Made by a program: the position numbers and the translations under genes
Notes under the pieces: model-generated
Seen by the model: the letters and a program-made list of their open reading frames with translations, nothing else
Told to the model about the DNA's origin: nothing
Database searches by the model: none
Shown: positions 7,880 to 15,546 of the stretch, piece after piece
Layout of the letters: each line of letters opens with the position of its first letter
Position numbering within the stretch: the stretch's first letter is position 1
From: Candidatus Gordonibacter avicola
GTDB taxonomy: Bacteria; Actinomycetota; Coriobacteriia; Coriobacteriales; Eggerthellaceae
NCBI GenBank assembly: GCA_019113915.1
Contig: DXGM01000012.1
Location: forward strand, 1 to 64,000
Direction: 5' to 3'
Length of the DNA stretch: 64,000 bases

Positions 7880-8115
7880 ACGCCTCCTTCCGCTTTGGCG
7901 GTTCATTTTACCATAGTGCATTACCGTACTGCAAACGCTTCCTTTCCCTTGCCTCTTCTTCTCTTGCTCCCTCTCTCCCCTTCCACACAAATACACCTCC
8001 CCGGTGGCAAAACTTAGGACACCGGGGAGTTCAATAGTATTTTGAAGGATTGACTTGGGGTTTCTCTATAACGAGGATGGTCATTGCACCTATTTCACAA
8101 GGGAGAGGAGTCATT

Positions 8116-8265
8116 ATGTCGGTTGAAGCTTATTGCATGAAGTGCAAGGAGAAGAAGGTCATGAAAGACCCGGTGGCGGGCGAGACGAAGAACGGCAAGC
8201 CCATCACGAAGGGTAAGTGCCCGGATTGCGGCAGCACCATTTGCCGCATCGGCAGCATGAAGTAG
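8116..8265 (+). CDS. Small zinc-ribbon protein (DUF5679-like)
   Basis: A 49-residue protein with two Cys pairs, C7-x2-C10 and C35-x2-C38, separated by a basic loop. This is the treble-cleft/zinc-ribbon pattern of DUF5679, common in actinobacteria. The ATG at 8116 follows GGGAGAGGAG. A longer frame starting at 8050 lacks a good ribosome-binding site. Zinc binding is inferred. The role is unknown, possibly nucleic-acid or ribosome-linked. Confidence 0.8.
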   Translation: MSVEAYCMKCKEKKVMKDPVAGETKNGKPITKGKCPDCGSTICRIGSMK

Positions 8266-8328
8266 GCTTCGCGTTTCGCGAGCAAGCACAACGAACACGT
8301 ACGCACAGAAAGCTAGGGGAGCCTACAC

Positions 8329-9039
8329 ATGGAAGTATCGTCAGTAAAGAAATACGCCGCCGAGGCATTCGGCACCTTCGTCCTTACGCTGTTCGGCTGC
8401 GGAAGCGCGGCTGTGGCGGGGGCCACGCTGGGAACGCTGGGCATTGCGCTGGCGTTCGGTCTGTCCATCATTGCCATGGCGTTTGTCATTGGCAACGTGT
8501 CCGGATGCCACATCAACCCGGCCGTATCACTGGGACTGTTTTTGGACAAGCGACTGTCGGCCAAGGACCTCATCGGCTACTGGGTTGCCCAGTTCATCGG
8601 GGGACTTGTGGCGGCGGCGGTGCTGGCGCTTATCATTAGTATGTGCGACTTGGGCGGCGTCATTATGACGGGGCTCGGCTGCAACGGCTTCGGCGAGCAG
8701 TCGGCCGTGGGGCTGTCTGTAGTGGGCGCCCTCATTGTGGAAGTCATTCTCACCTGCGTGTTCGTGCTGAGCGTGCTGGGCTCTACGGCGGATGAGCGCA
8801 CGGCGCCCTACGCCGGCATCATCATTGGCCTCACGTTGGCATTTGTCCACATCATGGGCATTCCGCTGACGGGCACGTCGGTGAACCCGGCGCGCAGCTT
8901 CGGCCCGGCCGCCGTGCTGGCCGCCTCGGGCGACGTAACCGCGCTCAGCCAGGTGTGGGTGTTCATCGTGGCCCCGCTGGTGGGTGCCGCACTGGCCGCG
9001 CTCATCTGGGCAGGCCTCAAGAAGAAGGCGACGAACTAG
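8329..9039 (+). CDS. Aquaporin / glycerol facilitator (MIP family)
   Basis: A 236-residue channel with six hydrophobic helices and both pore loops: HINPAVSLG (first NPA, residue ~63) and SVNPARSFG (second NPA, residue ~185). The Arg directly after the second NPA is the conserved selectivity-filter residue. Sequence alone does not cleanly separate a water channel (AqpZ) from a glycerol channel (GlpF). The presence of glpK 9 kb away makes glycerol uptake possible. A strong terminator follows at 9062. Confidence 0.9.
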   Translation: MEVSSVKKYAAEAFGTFVLTLFGCGSAAVAGATLGTLGIALAFGLSIIAMAFVIGNVSGCHINPAVSLGLFLDKRLSAKDLIGYWVAQFIGGLVAAAVLALIISMCDLGGVIMTGLGCNGFGEQSAVGLSVVGALIVEVILTCVFVLSVLGSTADERTAPYAGIIIGLTLAFVHIMGIPLTGTSVNPARSFGPAAVLAASGDVTALSQVWVFIVAPLVGAALAALIWAGLKKKATN

Positions 9040-9061
9040 TATTCCGCACAGTTAAAAGGGA

Positions 9062-9101
9062 AAGGCCCGCGCACCAGCCTTCGGGCTTGGACGCGGGCCT
9101 T
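9062..9101 (+). terminator. Rho-independent terminator after the aquaporin gene
   Basis: AAGGCCCGCG and CGCGGGCCTT form a 10-bp stem around an 18-20 base loop that has its own small stem. TTTTC follows. It ends the aquaporin transcript. Confidence 0.85.
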
Positions 9102-9190
9102 TTCATAGGTGAGTCGCGGAAGGGGAAGATGGGGAAACGTAAGCGCACGGGCGCACGGGCGCACCTCCGCCTCCGCCGCGCAGCTCCGCC

Positions 9191-10132
9191 CTAGCCCAGC
9201 AAGGAGACAACATCCCCCAGCTTCAGCTTCTTCACCAGGGAAAGTATCGAAGAACTGCGTTCTTTCAGGCACACAATGCAAATGGGAGACATCACGGCAT
9301 CTTCCGCCGTCATCATGCGCATGGCCAAACCGGGCAGCGCGCGGCCGAACGCCGGGATGCCGGTGGTGAACAGAATGCCATCCTTCAGCAGAAACGGGCC
9401 GATGTCGTCGATCCCCAGATCAACGAAGTGCAAATGCGGAGCACGCTTCGAGTACTCGGACACAATGGTTTCGTTCGCCTCGTGGAACCAGTCGGCGAGA
9501 GCAATCGGATAAGGCTCCAGGTCAGCCACCGACACGTGATCCTTCTGCGCGAGCGCGTGATCTTTGCGCACGAGCACGCCCGCCGGAACGGTGCCCACAG
9601 CGCAGCAGGTGGTGGTGCTGTGATTGAACGCACCCACCGTGATAAGCGCGTCGTACGTGCCCGCGTGAAGGCCTTCCAGCCCCGCACGACCCATGACCTG
9701 CTCAATAACAACCTCTAAACCCATCTGCGACTTCAGCAGCGCCGCAGTGTTTTCGCACACCACCTCGTAGCCGGGAAACGGCGGCGTATTCAGCGCCATA
9801 TGCAAGGAGTTCAGCCGTTCCTTGTCGCCCTCGTCGTAGGTGCGCGCGAACTCTTCAAGTTCGTGGAAGCTTTCCATCACCTTCTCCGCCTTGCGATTGA
9901 AGGCGATGCCGAAGGGGGTGGGCCGCACGCCGTGGCTCTCTCGCACGAACAAACGATGGTTCAATTCGCGCTCAAGATCGGCGATAGCTTTCGAGACGGC
10001 CTGCACGGTCACATACAATTCTTTGGCGGCCGCCGACAGACTGCCACACTTCACCACGGTCACCATGTATGTGATTTGCTTAATGTTCAACAACACACCT
10101 TCATCAGGCCAAACGTGCACACCGGGAGCCAT
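9191..10132 (-). CDS. LysR-family transcriptional regulator
   Basis: A 313-residue regulator. The N-terminal winged helix-turn-helix is NIKQITYMVTVVKCGSLSAAAKELYVTVQAVSKAIADLERELNHRLFVR, and an effector-binding domain fills the rest. It is a close paralogue of the LysR gene just upstream (10328-11290): both share LSAAAK, TVQAVSKAIADLE, and RESxGVRPTPFG. No target gene is adjacent on the opposite strand; the nearest is the convergent aquaporin gene. The start is uncertain: ATG at 10132, GTG at 10150, or a GTG/TTG near 10092 that would begin close to the HTH. Confidence 0.85.
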   Translation of the reverse strand: MAPGVHVWPDEGVLLNIKQITYMVTVVKCGSLSAAAKELYVTVQAVSKAIADLERELNHRLFVRESHGVRPTPFGIAFNRKAEKVMESFHELEEFARTYDEGDKERLNSLHMALNTPPFPGYEVVCENTAALLKSQMGLEVVIEQVMGRAGLEGLHAGTYDALITVGAFNHSTTTCCAVGTVPAGVLVRKDHALAQKDHVSVADLEPYPIALADWFHEANETIVSEYSKRAPHLHFVDLGIDDIGPFLLKDGILFTTGIPAFGRALPGLAMRMMTAEDAVMSPICIVCLKERSSSILSLVKKLKLGDVVSLLG

Positions 10133-10225
10133 TGTACTCGCAGTGTGCACAGTACTTAGTCCTTAGAGGCGGCCTTCAAATTTATTTTTAAGCGAATTCG
10201 TATGAAAAATTGACAAGGGGGTACC

Positions 10226-10254
10226 GTAACTGCATGGTTACTTTTGTGCAAAAG
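10226..10254. promoter_or_regulatory. Paired palindromes upstream of the LysR gene
   Basis: GTAAC-TGCATG-GTTAC (10226-10241) runs directly into the perfect palindrome CTTTTG-TG-CAAAAG (10241-10254). They lie upstream of the LysR gene that starts near 10132 and downstream of its paralogue. They are candidate binding sites for either LysR protein; no functional evidence. Confidence 0.4.
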
Positions 10255-10327
10255 CACAAGAAGACACAGTGCGCGACCATCAGGCAGCGCGCTTGCAACC
10301 CCCTATCACACTTTGCCTGAGGGCACT

Positions 10328-11290
10328 CTAGTTCTGCGACGCAGTGGCACCGGCCATGAGGGCGAGCTGGGTTGCCAGCCAGTGCTCGAAGGCTCGATAG
10401 GCGGGGGTCTTGCGGGATTTCAGGCTGACGAGGCAAATGGGAATGGCGATGGTGTCGGCCGCAACCAGCGGCTTAATTGCCGTACCGGGGAACATTTCGC
10501 CCAGCGCAGGAACGTGAACGATAAAGCAAACTCCCTGGTTGATAAGGTAATGGCGGATGAGCGTGTCCGTGCTGTCTATCACCGTACTCGGCACGGGCAG
10601 GTTCCGCTTGCGATAAAGCGCCATGAGAGCTTCGTTGAACGTTTCGAAATTCGTAGAAAAGGATGCCGGGTAGGACTGCAAATCTTCCAAGCTGACGGCA
10701 TCGCGGTCCGCCAAGGGGTGACTCTTGATCATCTGCACGCCCGGAGACACCGTGCCCACCGGTATGCAGTCAACCTCCGGATGCGAGAAGGGGCCCACCA
10801 CGATAAAGGCGTCGTATTCGTCGGAACACAGCCCCGACAGCGCGCCTTTCCCTGTATCCAGCACGACGGAGGTGTCGATGCCCAGCCCTCGTTTCGCAAA
10901 CGCAGCTATGCTGCTGCACGCCCGCTCGTGGCCGACGAAGGGCGGCACGCACAAGGCCAAACGCAACGCGCCGGGCTGATGCACGTCCTCGTACGATGCA
11001 GAGAAGGCCTCCAAGTCATCAAAATTGCGCAAAACCGAAAGCGCGCGCTGATAAAACGCCGTACCGAAGGGAGTGGGACGCACACCACGACTCTCGCGTA
11101 CGAACAGCTGATGACCCAGTTCGTGCTCGAGATCTGCGATAGCTTTTGACACCGCTTGCACCGTGACAAATTGGTCTTTTGCTGCCGCCGACAGACTGCC
11201 GAGCTCAACCACGGCAGCAAAGTAGCGAATTTGCTTAATGTTCAACGATTTTGCTTTCACATTCACCTCAGTGGCATTGTCCTCGGGCAT
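10328..11290 (-). CDS. LysR-family transcriptional regulator, paralogue of the neighbour
   Basis: A 320-residue regulator with the N-terminal HTH NIKQIRYFAAVVELGSLSAAAKDQFVTVQAVSKAIADLEHELGHQLFVRES and a LysR substrate-binding domain. The region from the HTH through GVRPTPFG is nearly the same as in the adjacent LysR protein, while the effector domains have diverged. This fits a tandem duplication with new ligand specificity. The start is taken as ATG 11290; an upstream Met at 11314 is also in frame. The divergent neighbour across 326 bp is the dehydratase cluster at 11617, a plausible but unproven target. Confidence 0.85.
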   Translation of the reverse strand: MPEDNATEVNVKAKSLNIKQIRYFAAVVELGSLSAAAKDQFVTVQAVSKAIADLEHELGHQLFVRESRGVRPTPFGTAFYQRALSVLRNFDDLEAFSASYEDVHQPGALRLALCVPPFVGHERACSSIAAFAKRGLGIDTSVVLDTGKGALSGLCSDEYDAFIVVGPFSHPEVDCIPVGTVSPGVQMIKSHPLADRDAVSLEDLQSYPASFSTNFETFNEALMALYRKRNLPVPSTVIDSTDTLIRHYLINQGVCFIVHVPALGEMFPGTAIKPLVAADTIAIPICLVSLKSRKTPAYRAFEHWLATQLALMAGATASQN

Positions 11291-11616
11291 TTTACTGCGC
11301 TTCACCTGCCTCACCGCTCGCCTTGAACCCTTTCAAAAACTTTTGTAACCTCACGGATACAGAGGGGGCGCTCTGCGAACCCTCCTCTTTTGCGCCAGGG
11401 GGGGTTGAAGGGGGTGTCGAAGGAGCTGCCGACCCTCTCCCCCCAACAGCCCAACTGCCCAACTGCCCGACCACCCCCGAAGATCGCTTGCCTCCTTCGT
11501 ATACCTCGGCGGTTTGATGGCGTAGCTGCCGCATCGGCGACGCACCCGTTTCGGCCCCTGGAAGGTTTGTGGCGAAGCGCGCCTGCTCAGGGACGGCCAT
11601 GAAGTAAAGGGATACC
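11291..11616. other. Intergenic region between the LysR gene and the dehydratase cluster
   Basis: It holds a possible long hairpin: GGGGGGTTG near 11398-11406 pairs with CCCCCCAAC near 11439-11447. This resembles the inverted repeat at 7018-7122, as both begin with a G-run followed by TTGAAGG. A short CCCAACTGCCCAACTGCCC repeat follows at 11450-11470. Promoters for the two divergent genes should lie here, but none is convincing. Overlapping small open frames were not accepted. Confidence 0.4.
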
Positions 11617-12663
11617 ATGGTGGGCGAGAGATCGAGACTAAGGGGCCGCATGGGTATCCTCAAACAGAGCGACTACGCCGACGTGCAGCGCGTGGGCATC
11701 CCGCGTGCGCTTTTGTACCACCGCTATGGCGTGCTGTGGGAAACGCTGTTTGCCGAGTTGGGGCGTGAGGTGGTGCTCAGCCGCGAGACCGACCGCGCGC
11801 TCGTGGCCGAGGGCGAGGCGCTCTCCGTGGACGAAAGTTGCCTGGCGTCGAAAGTGTACATGGGTCACGCAGCCAGCCTCGTGGGCGCGTGCGATGCGCT
11901 GTTCGTACCCAGCTTTGCGAATCTGGGGCACCGCAAGGGGTTCTGCACCAAGTTCCAAGCACTGCCCGACATGGTGGCGAACACGCTGCGCGACCGCGAC
12001 GTGCGCGTGGTATCGTGCCTGGTAGACGAGCGGGGCGAGCGCCTGGGGATGCGCGAGGCATTCATGGGGCTGGCCGAGCGTTTTGGCGCGAACCCGCGCG
12101 AAGCGAAGCGGGTGTGGAAGGCGGCCTCGCGCGCTCAGGAGCGTGCGTGTCGGGCTACGGCGGAGGCGCAGGAGCGGCAGCTGGCGGCGCTGGAGGCGGC
12201 GGGCGCGGGCGGCGGCGCGGGTGACGCGCTGGCCGAGCAGCCGCTTACTATAGTAGTAGTAGCGCATCCGTATTTGGCGCACGACCCCTACCTGGGCGGC
12301 AGCGTGACCGACCCACTCAAACGCCTGGGTGCCGTGGTGCTCTACGCCGATGAGATGGATCGCTGGCGCGCCTTCAAAGCCAGCTTGGAATTCTCCGAAA
12401 CGCTGCAGTGGATTGTGAACCGCGAGCTCATTGGCGCGCTGACGCTTCTGCACAACAAGGTGGACGGCGTGGTGCTGCTGAGCGCGTTTCCGTGCGGGCC
12501 GGACTCCATGACCGACGACGCCATCATGCGCTGTATCCAGGGCAAACCCATTTTGAACCTGACCATCGACGCACAGAGCGGCACGGCCGGGCTGGAAACG
12601 CGCATCGAGAGTTTCGTCGACATTCTGCGCTACCAGAAGAGCGGAGGCTACGTCCATGGCTGA
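11617..12663 (+). CDS. Acyl-CoA dehydratase activase-related protein (DUF2229-like)
   Basis: A 348-residue protein of the DUF2229 / HgdB-related family. Its N-terminus, RVGIPRALLYHRYGVLWETLFAELGREVVLS, is the usual start of these domains. Conserved Cys motifs follow: DESCLASKVYMGH, a GFCTKFQ site and SAFPCGPDSM. In many anaerobes this domain is one part of a giant multidomain activase/dehydratase protein. Here it is a separate gene, overlapped by the next one by 8 bp. The Ala-rich insertion at ~residues 165-205 is species-specific-looking. Iron-sulfur binding is inferred. The substrate is unknown. An alternative ATG at 11650 also has an upstream AAGGGG. Confidence 0.75.
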   Translation: MVGERSRLRGRMGILKQSDYADVQRVGIPRALLYHRYGVLWETLFAELGREVVLSRETDRALVAEGEALSVDESCLASKVYMGHAASLVGACDALFVPSFANLGHRKGFCTKFQALPDMVANTLRDRDVRVVSCLVDERGERLGMREAFMGLAERFGANPREAKRVWKAASRAQERACRATAEAQERQLAALEAAGAGGGAGDALAEQPLTIVVVAHPYLAHDPYLGGSVTDPLKRLGAVVLYADEMDRWRAFKASLEFSETLQWIVNRELIGALTLLHNKVDGVVLLSAFPCGPDSMTDDAIMRCIQGKPILNLTIDAQSGTAGLETRIESFVDILRYQKSGGYVHG

Positions 12664-13957
12664 GATGTTTGAGGGCGGCGCGGGCGCAGAAAACGCGCCA
12701 GCCACTGGCGGCGCAGCCCCCGCCGCAAGCAACTCCCCCACCAGCGACGACCGCACGCGCAGCGGGTTCACCCTGTTCAACGGGTCGGACGACGATTCGC
12801 TGCGCGCCCGCATTGCCCTGCAGCTGGAACGCAAGCGCCCGCCGCGCCTTCTGCCGCCGCGCCCGCGCCAGCCCAAACGCGACCGCCACGCCCGCACGCG
12901 CGTAGCCTTTTTGCGCTACAGCTACTACGACATCGTGTTCAAATTCTTTGTTGAGCAGGTGCTCGACGCCGACTACCTGCCGCTCCCTGAGCCCACAAAA
13001 CGCACGGTTGAACTGGGCAGTCGCAACGCGAGCGACTACGTGTGTGCCCCCTTCAAGCACATTCTGGGCGACTACATTGAGGCGCTGGAGCTGGGCGCCG
13101 ACGTGCTCGTGCAGTTCGCAGGCCCCTGTCGCCTGGGCTATTACGGCGAGCTACAGGAGTCCATCCTGCGCGACATGGGCTACGAATTCCAGATGCTGAA
13201 CTTCGCCACCGTCACCGGCAAGCCGCTGACGGAGTACATCGAGGTGTGCAAGAAAACGGTGAATCCGAATCTGTCGGTGCCGCGCGGCGTGCGCGGTATG
13301 CTGGCGGTGTTCAAGATGATTGAATGCTTGGACGAAGCGCAGGACTTTTACCTGGCCCACGCCGGATTTGAGGTGGAGCGCGGGTCGTTCGACCGCACGC
13401 TGGCGGCTTATCACGCCGACATGCGCGCCGCCACCACCGAGCGCGACATTGCCGAGGCACAGCGTCGCGGCATGGAGGCTCTGCGCGCGCTTCCCCTGCG
13501 CCACGTTGAGCGCCCCGTGCGCGTGGGCGTGGTGGGCGAATACTTCACCGCGGTAGACCCCCACTCCAACCTGGGGCTGGAGCGCAAGCTGCTGGACATG
13601 GGCGTGGAGGTGCATCGCCTGCTGAACATGACCAACCGCAACCTGCGCTACCACGAGAAGAATCTACGCGCCAGCATTGCCGACTACGTACGTTACGACA
13701 TGGGCCCCACGTCTAGCATGACCATCGCCGCCACGCTGAAGTACGCGCAAGAAGGCTTCGACGGCGTGGTGCACTTGAAGTCGTCCGGCTGCACGCCCGA
13801 GGTGGACTGCATCCCCGTGTTGCAGCAGGTCAGCCGCGACACCGGCATGCCCATCCTGTACCTCAGCTACGATTCGCAAACCAGCGACACCGGCCTCGAC
13901 ACCCGCCTGGAGGCCTTCTACGACATGCTCGCCATGAAAAAGGAGAAGACACGATGA
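12656..13957 (+). CDS. 2-hydroxyacyl-CoA dehydratase-like subunit (HgdB/DUF2229-related)
   Basis: A 433-residue protein. Residues 1-75 are a low-complexity Ala/Pro/Arg-rich extension. A conserved region then begins RVAFLRYSYYDIVFKFFVEQV, followed by SDYVCAPFKHILGDYIEALELGADVLVQFAGPCRLGYYGELQE and HLKSSGCTPEVDCIPVLQQVS, which carry the Cys residues expected for cluster ligation. The layout fits the CoA-protein activase/dehydratase family found as part of giant proteins in clostridia. It is translationally coupled to the preceding gene. Its stop codon overlaps a vestigial ATG (ATGA at 13954) that looks like the original start of the activase gene; see the duplicated start region at 13937-14139. 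Confidence 0.75.
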   Translation: MAEMFEGGAGAENAPATGGAAPAASNSPTSDDRTRSGFTLFNGSDDDSLRARIALQLERKRPPRLLPPRPRQPKRDRHARTRVAFLRYSYYDIVFKFFVEQVLDADYLPLPEPTKRTVELGSRNASDYVCAPFKHILGDYIEALELGADVLVQFAGPCRLGYYGELQESILRDMGYEFQMLNFATVTGKPLTEYIEVCKKTVNPNLSVPRGVRGMLAVFKMIECLDEAQDFYLAHAGFEVERGSFDRTLAAYHADMRAATTERDIAEAQRRGMEALRALPLRHVERPVRVGVVGEYFTAVDPHSNLGLERKLLDMGVEVHRLLNMTNRNLRYHEKNLRASIADYVRYDMGPTSSMTIAATLKYAQEGFDGVVHLKSSGCTPEVDCIPVLQQVSRDTGMPILYLSYDSQTSDTGLDTRLEAFYDMLAMKKEKTR

Positions 13958-14139
13958 GCGAATAGCCCGCCTTTGTCGCCCGGGGTGCCGAATACGCCAC
14001 CCCTTGTCATCCTGAGCGGAGGCGCGTAGCGCCGGAGTCGCGACGCGAAGCTAGTCCCGCAGGGGAAGGATCCCGAGCGGCGACAGCTAGCTTTGTTACG
14101 AGGGGTTTTCGCAGTAAAAGGAGAAGCAAGATGAGCGAA
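13937..14139. repeat. Duplicated ribosome-binding/start segment flanking a half-copy of the GTCATCCTGAGCG repeat
   Basis: AAAAGGAGAAGACACG+ATGAGCGAA at 13938-13962 and AAAAGGAGAAGCAAG+ATGAGCGAA at 14116-14139 are near-identical direct repeats. The first ATG is dead, giving only Met-Ser-Glu-stop. The ~153 bp between them contain one arm of the dispersed palindrome (14005-14085: TTGTCATCCTGAGCGGAGG... GAAGGATCCCGAGCGGCG). This looks like an insertion that duplicated its target. Confidence 0.75.
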
Positions 14140-15120
14140 GCAGAATCAAACTACTACCTGGGGATAGACATTGGATCCATTTCCACGAAGGGCGTGATCA
14201 TTGACGCGAATCGCTCCATTGTGGCGCGCTCGTATTTGTGGACGGAGGGCAATCCCGCCGAGGCCGCGCGGCGCGTTGTGGCCGACCTGGGGTCGCAGGT
14301 AGACCGCGACACCGTGTGCGTGCGCGCCGTAGGAACCACGGGCAGCGCGCGGCGACTGGTGGGCGCGCTCTGCGGCGCAGCCGTGGTGAAAAACGAGATC
14401 ACCGCGCACGCCGTGGGCACCACGTTTCTGCACCCCGACGTGCGCACCATTCTGGAAATTGGCGGACAGGATTCCAAGATCATCTGCGTGGAAGGCGGCG
14501 TGGCGGTGGACTACGCCATGAACACGCTCTGCGCTGCTGGCACGGGCGCGTTTCTGTCGAGCCAAGCGCACCGGCTGGGCGTAGAGGTGGAGGAATTCGG
14601 CGCCATTGCGCTCACGTCGCAGAAGCCGGCGAACATCGCGGCGCGCTGCACCGTGTTTGCCGAGAGCGACCTCGTGCACAAGATTCAGGTGGGTTACGCG
14701 CGCGAAGATATCATCGCCGGGCTCTGCCGCGCCGTGGCGTCGAACTACCTGAATAACGTGGGCAAAGGCAAGAAAATTGTCGCGCCGGTGGTGTTCCAAG
14801 GCGGCGTGAGCAAGAACGCCGGTGTGGTGCAAGCATTCGAGGACATGCTGGGCATGGACGTGCTGGTAGACCCAGACGGCCACCTCATGGGCGCGTTCGG
14901 CGTGGCCCTGCTGGCCGCCGAGGCTGCACCCGGGGCCGGCGCGGGTGGCGGCGAGCCCTTCGACTTCGATGCCCTCAACACCTTCGAGTTCGCCACCCGC
15001 GAGGTCGAGTGCCAAAAATGCGCCAACCACTGCGAAATCATCTGCGTCTACCGCAACGAGTCCCTCATAGACTCCTGGGGCAACCGCTGCGACAAAGGCG
15101 CCATAAAACCAAGCGTGTAG
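14131..15120 (+). CDS. 2-hydroxyacyl-CoA dehydratase activator (HgdC-like ASKHA ATPase)
   Basis: A 329-residue BadF/BadG/BcrA/BcrD-type ATPase. It has the phosphate-1 motif YLGIDIGSISTKGVIID and the adenosine/connect region ILEIGGQDSKII. The two cysteines that bridge the [4Fe-4S] cluster of the homodimer are present: Cys134 in NTLCAAGTGAFL and Cys173 in AARCTVFAESDL. Such proteins drive ATP-dependent one-electron reduction of a dehydratase. The C-terminal tail carries an additional Cys cluster (C294, C297, C301, C305, C320), a fragment normally seen between domains of giant activases. It very likely activates the products of the two preceding genes, though it is separated from them by a repeat insertion. 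Confidence 0.88.
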   Translation: MSEAESNYYLGIDIGSISTKGVIIDANRSIVARSYLWTEGNPAEAARRVVADLGSQVDRDTVCVRAVGTTGSARRLVGALCGAAVVKNEITAHAVGTTFLHPDVRTILEIGGQDSKIICVEGGVAVDYAMNTLCAAGTGAFLSSQAHRLGVEVEEFGAIALTSQKPANIAARCTVFAESDLVHKIQVGYAREDIIAGLCRAVASNYLNNVGKGKKIVAPVVFQGGVSKNAGVVQAFEDMLGMDVLVDPDGHLMGAFGVALLAAEAAPGAGAGGGEPFDFDALNTFEFATREVECQKCANHCEIICVYRNESLIDSWGNRCDKGAIKPSV

Positions 15121-15233
15121 GTGCAGCGCTGTAAATGCTGTAAAGGTAACGCATTACACTACCTCTTTGCCTAAAGCGCTCCGCTAACCTTCATTCATTC
15201 CACAAACCGACTGGCGTTCTGCGCGACGCAACA

Positions 15234-15435
15234 ATGTGACGCGCTTACGCGCTACCAATTACGCCAAAATCATTCCGCATCCCTCACTTTATGCCGTAGG
15301 CTGACTAGCAGGAAGGCGAAACCCTACAAGCAAGGCAGGCCTTGTAGGGATGCTATCAGCGACGGCGCACAGCGCCTAGTCCCTTTAGGGAAGCATCCGT
15401 TCGCGCAAAGCGCGAAAACACAGGTCGTAGGATGA
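15234..15435. repeat. Truncated nested-palindrome element (copy 3)
   Basis: The left outer arm ATGTGACGCGCTTACGCGCT (15234-15253) is followed by the second-level arm ATGCCGTAGGCTGACT. A core follows whose central piece (TTCGCGCAAAGCGCGAAAAC) is inverted relative to the complete copies. The right outer arm is missing, and IS-related sequence begins about 100 bp further on. Together with the IS left flank this accounts for the 455-bp gene-free stretch after the activase gene. Confidence 0.65.
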
Positions 15436-15546
15436 TTCGATCCCTAGTGAACCAGCCATTCATCTCTATGCAGCGGAAGGCAACAATCAATCACCCCCCC
15501 TTCGCTGTGCAAGCACCTCCCCCAAAATCGGCACAAAATCGCGTTT

